Positions 23,419-33,949 are shown, counted from the first letter of the stretch. The stretch: DNA of 64,000 nucleotides from Aphrocallistes beatrix (GCA_963281255.1 OY725504.1:3162001-3226000), one strand, 5' to 3'. Numbers and translations are program-made. Notes: generated by a model not told the origin, from the sequence alone.

Positions 23419-24504
23419 TTGAAATATATGTTATATCTTCGAAAAGCGTTATTAACCGCAATGGCAATGAAAGAATCGAGCCTGTCAGCTTCCAGCGAGC
23501 AGAATAACAACACGGCTAATGGCAACTCAACGATGAACTCAGTTCGACGTGCGTTCACTCGCACGCGCCAATACACGATGGAGAAACTAGGAAAGAGCGA
23601 AGTGACGGAATACGGACCTGAGTACAATCGCCTTTCCGGTAAGGTCGATACGATCAAGCTGCATTCAGAGCGAATCGTGTTGGAAGTTGGCCACTTCTTA
23701 CAGCCGAACCCTACCATCCGTATGGAGGAGTACCTCATGAAGAAGATGAGTCCAACCCATGGGATCTCCATACCCCAGATCTCACTGGGCGAGAGTCTCA
23801 CCGGTTATGGGAAATCTCACGAAGGCGATTTCGGCGCCTACCTCATCAACTCTGGGAATGCTCATAAGAGTGTTGGGGAGAGCAGACGGAAGTTTATGGA
23901 GGAATCGAATGCCTATCTGATTACGCCGTTGAAAGCCTTTCTCGACGTAGATATCAGAACTGCGATCTACGAGAGAAAGAAGCTTGGCTATATGCGTCTA
24001 GATCTTGACGCAGCGAAATCAGACTATAGGAAATGCACAAAAACGGATAAACTGAAACAGTTTGAAGCTAGAATGGTGTCTGATGAAGAAGTGTATTCGG
24101 AGCAGTACCAGCGAACTGTGGACTGCTATAAGAGGATAATAGAGGTGCATGAACGCCATCTCGACTACTTCAAGAAGTACATCGCTAGCTACTGTAAGTA
24201 TATGCGTAGCAGCATAGGACATCTCGAGAACATTTCCACTGACCCCCCGTCCATGCCTAGCAACGGTGACAAGAATGTGGATAGCGTGAGTGGTGAGAAG
24301 GAAGGACGGCTCTACACCATTGGAAGCGAGGTTAAGAAAGCTAAAGCTAAGTTTGACTACACACCGAAGGGGGAGGACGAAATTTCCCTTCTGAAAGATG
24401 AAGTTGTGATGGTGACTCAGGAGAACGAAGCTGGATTCGTGCATGTGGAGAAGATAAACGGAGAGACGGGTGGGGTGCCGACTGCCTATCTTGAGTTCCT
24501 GTGA
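23419..24504 (+). CDS. SH3GLB: Endophilin-B (N-BAR plus SH3)
   Basis: Single exon, 361 residues as annotated. An N-BAR domain (about residues 40-260) includes EKLGKSEVTEYGPEYNRL, VLEVGHFLQPNPTIRMEEY and RLDLDAAKSDYRK, matching SH3GLB1/2 order (LLQPNP.ARIEE; RLDLDAAK). The C-terminal SH3 (about 303-361) has AKFDYTPKGEDEISLLKDEV and ends VPTAYLEFL. Endophilin-B proteins bend membranes at mitochondria, autophagosomes and Golgi, and bind proline-rich partners by SH3. The expected amphipathic H0 helix corresponds to NSVRRAFTRTRQYTMEKLG. The start is uncertain: ATGs at codons 1, 12, 14 and 36 are in frame, and the last would give the vertebrate-like N terminus. Confidence 0.9.
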   Translation: MKYMLYLRKALLTAMAMKESSLSASSEQNNNTANGNSTMNSVRRAFTRTRQYTMEKLGKSEVTEYGPEYNRLSGKVDTIKLHSERIVLEVGHFLQPNPTIRMEEYLMKKMSPTHGISIPQISLGESLTGYGKSHEGDFGAYLINSGNAHKSVGESRRKFMEESNAYLITPLKAFLDVDIRTAIYERKKLGYMRLDLDAAKSDYRKCTKTDKLKQFEARMVSDEEVYSEQYQRTVDCYKRIIEVHERHLDYFKKYIASYCKYMRSSIGHLENISTDPPSMPSNGDKNVDSVSGEKEGRLYTIGSEVKKAKAKFDYTPKGEDEISLLKDEVVMVTQENEAGFVHVEKINGETGGVPTAYLEFL

Positions 24505-25194
24505 ATATTTCCCTTCATTGTATATTTTGTTCACATGGATTACACTATTACGTAAATAATTATAACCTCAGTTAGCCATGAGGGGTACCACTATAGTATT
24601 GGTTGGACAATTAGTAGTATTGTGTGGCTATGATATTTTGTGTTGAATATGAACTTATCTACTTCCCCCAAGGGATTATCTAGGAGCGTGAAAATTTACA
24701 ATATTTTACCCTATTTTATAATGTTATCTATCGATTCAGGCGTTTGAAAATTTATGGGTTTGAGACTAGGAGCGTATCTCTGAGGGTTGTATAACACCCT
24801 GACTTCCCCATTCTAACCTTCATTATTGAAAATCGCCCAAGATTACTAGTAATTGTCTCAGAGAGTGGAAAATTCACTAACTTTGATATTTTATTATCGA
24901 CTGATTATGTAAAAAAGGGGAAATCTGTAATTATATATGTATATGATATATGTTTAGGGATATTTCTGAGGTTAACCGAGAGCATACATGCCAACTGTCC
25001 AATTTTTGGCAGGACGTCCCGTTTTTTTCGTTCTTCTATTGAGCAAATTTTCACGAGTGTCCCGTTTTTATATGAAATTCCCCTATTATGTCCATGTATA
25101 ATACTTTTCGCCATGTCACGCGAAATTAAACGCCGCGCTCATTTTTATACAATCACTGAGTTGATTTTTCCTCTCAGTAGAGTAAAGACACAGA
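24505..25194. other. Intergenic, endophilin-B to NT5DC
   Basis: AT-rich spacer with one dispersed repeat copy (24985-25150) ending about 45 bp before the next start codon. Nothing else recognised. Confidence 0.45.
24985..25150 (-). repeat. Dispersed 'GTCCCG' repeat, inverted copy upstream of NT5DC gene
   Basis: Complement of the family at 367 and 21266: CATACATGCCAACTGTCC, TTTTCACGAGTGTCCCG, CATGTCACGCGAAATT. Its proximity to the following ATG suggests it may contribute to promoter or leader. Confidence 0.7.
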
Positions 25195-26724
25195 ATGTTT
25201 CTTATATTGAATCGAGTGCATCAGCTATCAAGATATGTCTCCATATCTCTGCGCTACAAATCTGTTCAGTCTCAAATGCAAGAAGACTATGACACACTCA
25301 AACACTCGATAAGTTCAAATTTCCCTACAAAACCTCAAAACCCTCACTCTGTGTACGCCAACACAATAGTAGATTTGAGTGAGATTGGAGTATATGGACT
25401 CGATTACGATTACACACTTGTTCGCTACACCCCTGCTCTCCTGGAAGAGATATACAACAGTTCTAAAGTCGCGCTTATCAATAAACTTAGATACCCTCGT
25501 GGTTTGTCTCAAATGCCGTTTAATATTAAATTCGCTACACGAGGATTGCATTATGATATTGTAGAGGGTATCTTGATGAAAATAGATGGAACGCATAGGA
25601 TTGAGCTCAGCACTGCTTACATTGGACATAGGCCTGTGAAGGTGGAGGAGATAATTCGCATTTACGGCAGTACTCATGTGCCGATTAGTTTTATGAATGA
25701 CTCCTATGGGAATGCGCCTAGGCAAAAAAGGCTGGTACATTTCATTGATAACTTTTCTACCGCGGAAATGGCTCTGCTATCAGATGTCGCGGAATTTTTC
25801 TTACACCATGATATCCCGTATGATCCAATCATTCTATACACAGATGTCCATAATGCGGTTAGGGAGGTGCACGTGAAACATCAGTTACATGATGCTATAG
25901 TCAATAATGTTGAAAAGTTCATTGAAAAGCCGTCCAAGATTACTCACTTCATGGAAAGACTAAAAAATGCTGGCAAAAAAACTTTTCTCGTTTCGAATAG
26001 CCCATTCTATTTCATTGATGCTGGACTTAAGTATTTGACTGGTAATTCGGATTGGAACGAAATGTTTGATTTGATTATTACAGACGCAGGGAAACCGGAT
26101 TTTTACACACAGAAAAGGCCTTTCCGGTTACTAGCCGAAGACCGCAGACACATGAAATGGGTTACTGTATCGGATTTCACACATGGGGAGATATATTGTC
26201 AAGGAAATGTTCATGATTTGATGGAATATTCCGGTTGGCGTGGATCTGAAGTGTTATATTTCGGTGATCATATGTACAGTGATTTAGTTGATCCTGTGCT
26301 TAAGTTCGGTTGGAGATCTGGTGCCATAATACCGGATTTGGAGCGCGAAATTAATCGCATTAACATGGAAGAGTATCAAAAATCGCTGAGCTTAGTTTTG
26401 CAGCTTGAACAACTGGTTGTGAAGTACACCCCATTGATTGATTCTACCGGCGCTAGCGAAGAATCACATTTATTGGAATTGTGGAGAAACGAGTTAGAAA
26501 AGGAGAGAACATTCTCAAAGGAAACTTTTAATAAACAGTTTGGAAGTATTTTCCGAACAATCCATGGTTCAACTTATTTCTCCCGACGTTTGGCACGTTT
26601 TGCAGATATCTACACAGCTCGTGTCGATAATCTCTTAAACTATAGTCTTTCTCAGATCTTTTATACCCGTAGGATATCACTCCCTCATGAGCCGATCATC
26701 GAGCTGAGTGAAGATGTTGATTGA
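25195..26724 (+). CDS. NT5DC2/3-type mitochondrial HAD 5'-nucleotidase-like protein
   Basis: Single exon, 509 residues. The N terminus (MFLILNRVHQLSRYVSISLRYK) is basic, hydroxylated and free of acids, as in mitochondrial presequences. HAD motif I is VYGLDYDYTLVRY (nucleophile and acid/base Asp about 69-71). Motif II is probably FLVSNSPFYF (about 263-272) and the motif IV region YFGDHMYSDLVD (about 354-365). RGLHYDIVEGILMKID is highly characteristic of the NT5DC2/NT5DC3 branch of the cytosolic IMP/GMP nucleotidase family. Substrate is not established for the branch, so I assign no reaction. The catalytic residues look intact. Confidence 0.9.
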   Translation: MFLILNRVHQLSRYVSISLRYKSVQSQMQEDYDTLKHSISSNFPTKPQNPHSVYANTIVDLSEIGVYGLDYDYTLVRYTPALLEEIYNSSKVALINKLRYPRGLSQMPFNIKFATRGLHYDIVEGILMKIDGTHRIELSTAYIGHRPVKVEEIIRIYGSTHVPISFMNDSYGNAPRQKRLVHFIDNFSTAEMALLSDVAEFFLHHDIPYDPIILYTDVHNAVREVHVKHQLHDAIVNNVEKFIEKPSKITHFMERLKNAGKKTFLVSNSPFYFIDAGLKYLTGNSDWNEMFDLIITDAGKPDFYTQKRPFRLLAEDRRHMKWVTVSDFTHGEIYCQGNVHDLMEYSGWRGSEVLYFGDHMYSDLVDPVLKFGWRSGAIIPDLEREINRINMEEYQKSLSLVLQLEQLVVKYTPLIDSTGASEESHLLELWRNELEKERTFSKETFNKQFGSIFRTIHGSTYFSRRLARFADIYTARVDNLLNYSLSQIFYTRRISLPHEPIIELSEDVD

Positions 26725-26953
26725 ACATTTATTGATTCGATTTTGTCTGTTTACATCTAATAATATTACGAAATTTACCTAGCAAATTATTTTAAAATCA
26801 ATTACCAGAAAATTGATCCCATCCCTCCTATGGTTCTCTCATAATTCTGACAATTTTTAATGTGTAACAACGGGGCGTTTAAAAAAAAACTTTTAATGAT
26901 GGCGAATTAATTAATATTATTTTATATCCATTTCCCGAAATTAAACAAGATCG

Positions 26954-28177
26954 ATGGCTTGTAGATTCTCTTTCTCTGAAATTGGTGCACCAATTGATAG
27001 AGTCTCACAGCAAATAGAAGACTCGTTCGAATACTTAATTCAGCTTTTGGTCACTCGCAAAACTGCCCTGCTAGCTCAACTCGCAATTTATCGCCAAGAA
27101 TTGGTGAGTTTAGAAAATAATAGGATTAAAACAGAAAACGAGCTGAAGTCTCTACAGCAACAGATTGAAGTGGTCAGGTCAAATGATTTGAAGGCAATGC
27201 AAGAGCAATTTCTCCTCGAAATTGAAAAGCGATTCGATATCCTAAACGAAACTGCCTTGTCCTATCATGTGGTATTCACGATAGAAACGCCGAATATTGT
27301 AGAACAAATTGACACACTTGGGAAAGTAGTGAAAACACTTGGAATTCCGAAATATTCCGAGATAGATTTACCTCTTCTAGCATTAGGGCGGCAAGGGAAG
27401 GGGAAAGAAGATTTTAATGATCCTAGGGGTGTCGCTTTTGAGGAAGAAACTCAGTCCGTTTTTATCTGTGATATGAATAATTCGAGTATTAAAGTCGTCT
27501 CTTTAGTTGGTGATAATGAATGGGAAATGAATTCATTCGGGAAGAATGAATTGAATAAACCTTGGGGCATTTTATTAGCTAAAAACTATATTTACGTAAC
27601 AGATTGGTATCAGAGCAGTGTTAACAAATTCCAACGGGAAAACTTCCAATTTGTAAAAAAAATAGGTAAAAAAGGTGACAAGAAAGGCGAATTTTTTTTC
27701 CCTAGACAGCTAGACAAAGGGCCAAATGACAACTTATATATAGCTGAAGATCATAATAACAGAATCTCTGTGCTCGACACTGAACTCAACTTCCTACACT
27801 ACATTGAGCATAAATCCCTCAAAACACCAATGGATATCAAATTCAATCGCTACAGCATGTTTGTACTGACTTGTAACTCAAACGAGCTTGTGCATATGTT
27901 GGACCATAACGGCACATATATCAAGGCAGTTGTATCTCTAGACCAGAAGATACACGCTTGGTTTTTCTGCCTCGACATGGCTAATAATATATTGATCAGC
28001 GACTGGAGTCACCATGTTATCCGTGTTTATGATGAGAACAACGCGATTCTTCATTCGATTGGTAAGACTGGACATGATAGGGGAGAGATGCACTGGCCAT
28101 ATGGGATCGCTACCACCAAAGGCGGGAAACTGATTCTGGCGTCAGGAAACAAGAATTACGCTCTTCAAACATTCTAA
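26954..28177 (+). CDS. Coiled-coil NHL-repeat protein (TRIM2/3-like, no RING or B-box), paralogue 1
   Basis: Single exon, 407 residues. The first ~125 residues form a charged coiled coil like the B-box C-terminal region of TRIM proteins. Six NHL blades follow: FNDPRGVAF...VFICDMNNSSIKVV, LNKPWGIL...IYVTDWYQSSV, FFFPRQL...LYIAEDHNNRISVLD, a weaker fourth blade, WFFCLDMANNILISDWSHHV and WPYGIATT. There is no RING, B-box or filamin domain, so ubiquitin-ligase activity is not expected; a scaffold or RNA/protein-binding propeller is likely. Two related genes lie at 60081 and 62103. Confidence 0.85.
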   Translation: MACRFSFSEIGAPIDRVSQQIEDSFEYLIQLLVTRKTALLAQLAIYRQELVSLENNRIKTENELKSLQQQIEVVRSNDLKAMQEQFLLEIEKRFDILNETALSYHVVFTIETPNIVEQIDTLGKVVKTLGIPKYSEIDLPLLALGRQGKGKEDFNDPRGVAFEEETQSVFICDMNNSSIKVVSLVGDNEWEMNSFGKNELNKPWGILLAKNYIYVTDWYQSSVNKFQRENFQFVKKIGKKGDKKGEFFFPRQLDKGPNDNLYIAEDHNNRISVLDTELNFLHYIEHKSLKTPMDIKFNRYSMFVLTCNSNELVHMLDHNGTYIKAVVSLDQKIHAWFFCLDMANNILISDWSHHVIRVYDENNAILHSIGKTGHDRGEMHWPYGIATTKGGKLILASGNKNYALQTF

Positions 28178-28537
28178 TTTGAATTAATCATGTAAAGTAT
28201 TCATTCATAATTCTAGTTCTAGGACGCTCTTATTTTTTAGATTTAATTTGTGCATAGATTTTTTCAAATTTCTCAGCACTTATACATTTGTTTTATCTAT
28301 TCAAGCATGCAATTTATTTAGTAGATTCTGTTTTGTTAAAAATCTATTTATTCTGACTCAAAACAGTCCCGTCTATTCCTTTTTATAACAAACTAAAAAC
28401 AACTTCGTACCTGCTTAGAAGTAATGTTTGACCAATCCCTTGATGGTCTTAGGTAACAAGTACAACTGTATTTAAATGTTCATAATTTGTGTTAGATTTC
28501 GAATTGTAAACTCTACATACACACTACAATACACCCA
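28178..28537. other. Intergenic, NHL protein to SLC46-like
   Basis: AT-rich spacer; no repeat or RNA gene recognised. Confidence 0.4.
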
Positions 28538-30010
28538 ATGGTTACAATGTCCAATCCACTACGCTACTTTCGTCGCCGCTACCTCCCGCCAGAACCCATA
28601 ATCCTCTTCTACTTCCTCTCAACTATGCTTGGCACCGTCGTAATGACACAATTCGGTTACTACAGAGCATGTCTGTACGTCGCTGGAGATAACTGTAGCT
28701 ACACTCTTGTACGTAATGAGAGTGCGAATGTTTGTGAAGAGAATAAAGAAGTTGATCATATCCAAGCCTACGCATCCTACCTCGGTATTGCCATGAACTT
28801 ATGCTCATGCATTCCAACCCTCTTCATGAGTCTTATTTTAGGCCCACTTTCTGATTTCAAGGGGCGAAAATTAGCCATCTTCCTCCCTCTATTAGGTTCT
28901 TTCGCTTATCATGTCGTGAATCTCTGTATCGATATCTTCAACCTGCCTCCATACTTCCTCCCTGTCGGGTCGCTACTACTGGGGTTAGGAGGAAATTACC
29001 CCGTTGTTACCATGGCAATGAATGCTTACATCGTTGATATTACTAGCGAGAGGTATCGCACCGTTAGACTGGCTGTGATCACCACTTTTTCACACATTGC
29101 TGGATTTGTATCTAACTTCTTCGGTGGACTGCTTTTGGAAGCTTTGGGCTTTAGAATAATGTTCATAATCATCATCTGTTTGTTTGGAGTAACGCTTATT
29201 TATACCATTCTGATATCAGAATCGGTAGAGAAGAGAGACTTTATCGCAGCAGAAAGTACTCACGAAAACCTTTTTGAGAAAATCAAGACTTTCACCAAAG
29301 AAATATTGAAACCATTCAGGCTATTTAAATATAACAAAAATCCGATCAAATTTGCCCTTATTCTGATAGCTTTCGCAGCTTGTCTCGCCGATATTTACGG
29401 CAACATAGACCTATTTTCTCTCTACGCCCTGGCACCCCCCATGTGCTGGCTGCCACATCTGATAGGGTGGTATTTCGCGTTCGGAAATATTGGTTACATT
29501 TTCGGCATTTACATGGTCTTACCAATTCTCTTAAAATTCCGTGTCCACGATTACGTTATCATTTTGATCGCATCTTTTGACACTATTGTGATGTATGTGT
29601 TGGTTGGAAGCTTCCAGAGTCAAATTGTCCTACTCGTAATTGTTCCAATTGTTGGTTGCTTGGTAACACTTTCCGGTCCAAGTATTCGTTCTGCTCTTGT
29701 TAGTTTGATCGATCGGAAAGAGAGTGGGAGTCTTTTCGCAATTACTTCCGTTTTCACCACTTCTACTCAACTTTTGGCATCTGTAGTGTACAATGCCGCC
29801 TACCCCACTCTCCGACTGTATAACCCTGGTCTCTGCTTCTACTTAATCGCAGCTACTTCGATAGTCCCGATAACGCTGATAGGAGGAATGTACGTGCATG
29901 AATTGTGCTTTGAGAAGAAACGCCAGCTCTCTGTTAACCAGACCTTGATCAATCCTGTTGGTGATGAGGAAGAGGAGAAGCAGACTCTATTGAATGCTAG
30001 CCCAGATTAA
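28538..30010 (+). CDS. Major facilitator transporter, SLC46 (proton-coupled folate transporter) type
   Basis: Single exon, 490 residues with about twelve hydrophobic segments. After a basic N terminus, PPEPIILFYFLSTMLGTVVM forms helix 1. The first external loop has cysteines and N-glycosylation sequons (NCS, NES). The MFS loop 2-3 motif reads GPLSDFKGRKLAIFLP. A long cytosolic loop (about 225-260) separates the halves. The C-terminal tail is acidic with a dileucine-like EEEEKQTLL, which could direct endolysosomal sorting. SLC46 members carry folates, or muramyl dipeptides and cyclic dinucleotides; substrate cannot be predicted here. Another organic-anion MFS family is the alternative. Confidence 0.75.
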   Translation: MVTMSNPLRYFRRRYLPPEPIILFYFLSTMLGTVVMTQFGYYRACLYVAGDNCSYTLVRNESANVCEENKEVDHIQAYASYLGIAMNLCSCIPTLFMSLILGPLSDFKGRKLAIFLPLLGSFAYHVVNLCIDIFNLPPYFLPVGSLLLGLGGNYPVVTMAMNAYIVDITSERYRTVRLAVITTFSHIAGFVSNFFGGLLLEALGFRIMFIIIICLFGVTLIYTILISESVEKRDFIAAESTHENLFEKIKTFTKEILKPFRLFKYNKNPIKFALILIAFAACLADIYGNIDLFSLYALAPPMCWLPHLIGWYFAFGNIGYIFGIYMVLPILLKFRVHDYVIILIASFDTIVMYVLVGSFQSQIVLLVIVPIVGCLVTLSGPSIRSALVSLIDRKESGSLFAITSVFTTSTQLLASVVYNAAYPTLRLYNPGLCFYLIAATSIVPITLIGGMYVHELCFEKKRQLSVNQTLINPVGDEEEEKQTLLNASPD

Positions 30011-30499
30011 ATCAACTTGCTTCAAAAGCCTTTCTAAGTTCTAAGTTCTGAATTGATTTGTCTTTGTTAAATAATACATGCGAGTGATTCTAAACGCGTT
30101 TTGTAAATACTTTATATGAAATATTCTCTACACAATAGTATTACATTTTTATGTATGTTTATCTCACTAGACATTAATAAAGCTCCCCAGTTTGTTTCAG
30201 GAATAATTATATTGAGGTGATTACTATTTGGCTGCTAGGCAACCGTTAAATGGAATGGAATGTATTATTTAGCAATATCATATACGGTAATTATTTTCCA
30301 TTTAGATTTTCTATATATTCTTTTTAAATTTGTTCTTATTGTAAGTTTTGTTCTCCTTTGTCATCTTTGGCGTCTCACTCAACAGATTTTGTGGGTTTAA
30401 AAATAACAAATAGAATAATCATATTTTATTACTTAACGAATAACATCAATCACTATAGCACGATTAGTTCATATCAAAATATTTAGTTCGAAGATGATA
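30011..30499. other. Intergenic, SLC46-like gene to dispanin array
   Basis: Convergent 3' flanks; AT-rich, nothing recognised. Confidence 0.4.
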
Positions 30500-30925
30500 T
30501 TATACGAGAACTTGATACGCGTAATACACAAGAATCAGTAATACTAGAATTCCTGCTATAATTAGTCCAGTAATGAGCAGGTAGATCAAGTTCAGAATTG
30601 AGGAGATGATGTTGAATATCTTAGCATGGTATGCATGCGATTTCGCCGCTTCAATATCGCGTCTCTTTTCAGCTTCCTTTCCTAGTATCGCGAAAATGAG
30701 CGCCGGAATACCGAGTCGAGGACAGCAGATGAAGTTGTAAACAGCGCATATCATACAGAATGCACTCACTTGAGTGCGAGATAGGTCTGTGTGGTGTATG
30801 TCCATACTGGTCCTTGGTTGGAATGGAGAGACTTGGGAATTTTCGTCATAATCTAACCTGACAGGAGATATTGGCTGATAATTTGGGTACTCTTGTATCA
30901 GTTGATAACTCTCTGGTTTTTGCAT
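30500..30925 (-). CDS. Dispanin/CD225 (IFITM-like) protein, array copy 1
   Basis: About 141 residues: polar Pro/Gln-rich N terminus (MQKPESYQLIQEYPNYQPIS), the array-wide LSRTQVSA motif, a first hydrophobic segment ending NFICCPRLGIPALIFAILG, the loop KEAEKRRDIEAAKSHAYHAK, and a second hydrophobic segment running to a short tail (YYAYQVLV). CCP..GI.A and the A..AK loop are the CD225 signature; the paired cysteines are likely palmitoylation sites. The family sits in plasma and endosomal membranes and alters fusion or trafficking. I chose the ATG at 30925 over one 37 codons upstream because an ATATAAAT box lies about 45 bp before it and the N terminus matches copy 2. The core is near-identical to copy 2 at DNA level. 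Confidence 0.85.
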   Translation of the reverse strand: MQKPESYQLIQEYPNYQPISPVRLDYDENSQVSPFQPRTSMDIHHTDLSRTQVSAFCMICAVYNFICCPRLGIPALIFAILGKEAEKRRDIEAAKSHAYHAKIFNIISSILNLIYLLITGLIIAGILVLLILVYYAYQVLV

Positions 30926-31135
30926 TTTTACACGCTCACTCACCAACACAAAATTAGAAATCCAAGCATTTATATCAATGTGAATACATACATATATATA
31001 CATCCATTGTAGAATACTCAGTGCGGTTCTACGCACAAATCATGTGGATTTTTAAATTTAAATTTAAAATCTTTCATTGTCTTCAGTTAAATACATGGAT
31101 AACCTAGAAGTAATTACTTATATCCTCACGTAATA

Positions 31136-31276
31136 CAGTATAACCTCGTTAATACGAACACCAGGGGGCGGTAAAATTTGTTCATATTATCCGGAATTCG
31201 TACTAACCGGAGTGATTTACATTTATTTTCCTCCGTAGGGGATACACTTTATGTTCGTATTAATGAGGTTCTATTG
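31136..31276. mobile_element. Pogo/Tigger-like MITE, family 1
   Basis: Starts CAGTATAACCTCGTTAATAC, contains GTTCATATTATCCGGAATTC, ends TTAATGAGGTTCTATTG; TA on both sides. The intact 141-bp copy serves as reference for the nested copy in WASH intron 3. Confidence 0.85.
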
Positions 31277-31601
31277 TAACCCGAATGTCCATTTCAACTA
31301 TTGAAACCAATCCGACCTTGATTACCCAAACTTAAAAAATGCTGGTAGATAGACTGATATTGCAGCTCCAGTAAGTGAATAAAGGGATGTGAAAAACAAG
31401 GTGTCACGTTTTGAAGGAAGGTGTGAAAATATGAATAATTATATGTATTTTGTGACTGTTAAGCTGTGTTCTCCCGTGTAGCCTACTTCCAAACTTTGTG
31501 AATTGTTTAGAAAGCATGTATAATAGTATTATTTTCCAAATCCAATAACAACACGATCACTATACCAACAATAACTCAACGAAAGCAAGTTAGGTAGAAG
31601 A

Positions 31602-32045
31602 TTATTCGATTTGGTGTAAGGTGTAAACTAATGAGTTAGAAAATAATTTTAGTACTATGAAGGTTAATACTATAATTCCTGCTATCATTAGTCCAGTAAT
31701 GAGCAGGTAAATAACGTTCAGAATTGAGGAGATGATGTTGAATATCTTAGCATGGTATGCATGCGATTTCGCCGCTTCAATATCGCGTCTCTTTTCAGCT
31801 TCCTTTCCTAGTATTACGAAAATGAGCGCCGGAATACCGAGTCGAGGACAGCAGATGAAATTGTAAACAGCGCATATCATACAGAATGCACTCACTTGAG
31901 TGCGATACAAGTCGGTTGGGTGTACACTGCCCCTGGGATGAAGTGGAGTCAGAGGGGAACTTTCGTTCACTTCTTTTGGCACAGGAAAGATTGGCTGATT
32001 TTCTGAGAACTCTTCTATCGATTGATAATTTTCTGGTTTTTGCAT
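31602..32045 (-). CDS. Dispanin/CD225 (IFITM-like) protein, array copy 2
   Basis: 147 residues, starting MQKPENYQSIEEF. The same layout as copy 1: LYRTQVSAFCMICAVYNF, then CCPRLGIPALIFVILG, KEAEKRRDIEAAKSHAYHAK, then helix 2 starting NIISSILNVIYLLITGL. The core differs from copy 1 at only about three positions over roughly 175 bp, while the N-terminal half and the C-terminal tail (LFSNSLVYTLHQIE) are quite different. A TATATAT stretch lies about 15-25 bp before the ATG. Confidence 0.85.
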   Translation of the reverse strand: MQKPENYQSIEEFSENQPIFPVPKEVNESSPLTPLHPRGSVHPTDLYRTQVSAFCMICAVYNFICCPRLGIPALIFVILGKEAEKRRDIEAAKSHAYHAKIFNIISSILNVIYLLITGLMIAGIIVLTFIVLKLFSNSLVYTLHQIE

Positions 32046-32416
32046 ACTTTCAATTTTTCATATATATTCTCCAGTCAAAATATCAGAAATTATGACTCCG
32101 TGGAAATAAATACCTATTATGTATTGTATTGTATCTTACTCAGGCGGCTCTACGCACAGATCATATGGATCCTAAAGTTTTAAATTTCAAATTCCTGATT
32201 GTTCTTGGGGCACATAGCATTCAATGACGTAGTATGTCTTGTATATTGAAATGCTAAGATAAAATTTTGATATTTGTATTACTTAACAAATAACAAAACG
32301 ATTACTTTAACAATAATTTATACGAACTAATCCAGCAATTACAAAGTCGAAGATCATTCTAACAGAAGCGAAATTATAAGTAAGCAGCAACTGTAGATGA
32401 TAAAATCTCAAATACA

Positions 32417-32827
32417 CTATAATTCGATGCTATGCTCAATAGGAATTAGCAGACCAACCACACATGCAATTACGAAGATGGTGTTAAATATGTTAGCTTG
32501 GTAGGCGTGCGATTTCGCAGCTGCCAAATCACGCCTCTTTTCAGCTTCCTTTCCTAGAATTACGAAAATGATTGCAGGGATACCGAGTTGAGGCCAGAAG
32601 ATGAAGTTGCAGATAGCGCATATGATACATAGCGCACTCACTTGAGGACGAGGCAAGTCCGTATGGTTTCTGTCATGGGTGTTGTTCCTCAGTTGAACTG
32701 GAGTAGGTGGGGGACTACTGTCGCATTCTTCTTGGACATTATTGTCTGGCTTAATAGCTGGGGACTCTTGCGCCGGTTGATCATTATTTTGATTTCGCAT
32801 TCTCTTCATTTTTTCGTGTTCCAACAA
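32417..32827 (-). CDS. Dispanin/CD225 (IFITM-like) protein, array copy 3 (short C terminus)
   Basis: 136 residues. It has LPRPQVSALCIICAICNF, then FWPQLGIPAIIFVILG, KEAEKRRDLAAAKSHAYQAN and a shortened helix 2 (TIFVIACVVGLLIPIEHSIEL). The CC pair of the CD225 core is FW here and ISRTQV has become LPRPQV, so palmitoylation may differ. The second membrane segment is about ten residues shorter than in its neighbours. It may be functionally divergent or decaying. The start could also be six codons later. Confidence 0.8.
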   Translation of the reverse strand: MLEHEKMKRMRNQNNDQPAQESPAIKPDNNVQEECDSSPPPTPVQLRNNTHDRNHTDLPRPQVSALCIICAICNFIFWPQLGIPAIIFVILGKEAEKRRDLAAAKSHAYQANIFNTIFVIACVVGLLIPIEHSIEL

Positions 32828-33276
32828 AATATCGAAGATTCAGGACTCTATGGAAATGTGAATACATATATACGTACATGTATTGTATCTAGTCAGTGCG
32901 GTTATATGCATAGATCATATGAATCTTCATATTTCAAATTCTTGATTGTCTTCATCTAATTGTTCAACAAAATGTATATATATGAATATATACATATATT
33001 CAACAAAAAGGTGTCCCAATTAATTAAGCGGAGTCGACTTAGTTAAGATCTGTTCAAGGTCGCTCACCCTCTGGAATCATATGGTGAACCACACAACTGT
33101 TACAATGTCATTCTTCAAAACCGGTTTGTCCAAAGGTTTCCATTGCTATCTAGTATAAAGATTGATTTTACACATATTACTAATAAGAGATATTATCAAA
33201 ATTAAGTTTCAATAAAATTAGTGGCCTAAAGCAATCGATAAAGAAAGAGTTGATCTCCCTAATGGAGCCAACGAAG

Positions 33277-33714
33277 CTAAGGATAATGGGAAGAGTAAGG
33301 GCGATTAGTTGGTAATTGGTCTTTTAGCTCTGTCAAAGTTGAATTGATCCTTACAACAACTACGATAAATATTATAACAGATGTCACACATGCAACCAGG
33401 TAGAATATCTTGATGAATATCGCAATGATATTGAATATCTTGGAATGGTATGCATGAGATTTTGCTTCTTCGATTGCGTTCCTCTTTTCAGCTTCTTTTC
33501 CTAGTATCGCGAAAATGAGTGCCGGAATACCGAGTCGAGGACAGAAGATGAAGTTGTAAATAGCACAGCACATAGTGAATGCGCCTACTTGTGTGCGGGA
33601 GATGTCAGCATGTAGGGTGTACTCCCCCCTCCTCTGAAGAGATGGCGAAGTGCCACACTCGAGTTGGCTCTCGTAAACTGGCAGTTCTAGCGGTTGACGA
33701 TCTTCTTTCTGCAT
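33277..33714 (-). CDS. Dispanin/CD225 (IFITM-like) protein, array copy 4
   Basis: 145 residues from MQKEDRQPLELPVYESQLE. Core: ISRTQVGAFTMCCAIYNF, then FCPRLGIPALIFAILG, KEAEKRNAIEEAKSHAYHSK and helix 2 IIAIFIKIFYLVACVTSVII. The hydrophilic C-terminal tail (about 25 residues after VVVRINS) is one of the longest in the array. The start was chosen by similarity to copies 7/8 (MQKEE). No clear TATA box is seen here. Confidence 0.83.
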   Translation of the reverse strand: MQKEDRQPLELPVYESQLECGTSPSLQRRGEYTLHADISRTQVGAFTMCCAIYNFIFCPRLGIPALIFAILGKEAEKRNAIEEAKSHAYHSKIFNIIAIFIKIFYLVACVTSVIIFIVVVVRINSTLTELKDQLPTNRPYSSHYP

Positions 33715-33949
33715 TTTCACTCTAGCACTGTTCACTTGGCATACTCACTATTTAACTGTTTCGAGGATCTAAATGCGCCTATTCAATAGTGATGTTACTA
33801 TTTTGAGTCATAGCAACAACAATTTGTTAAGTAATATCTATCCATGACGGTATCATGTAGTTGGCTCAACTATTTACTATGTTTTGACAATGATTTCTAT
33901 TTTGGGAGTGAAGTCATATATGTATTTTGTATAAAAGGGTGTGAAAAAT

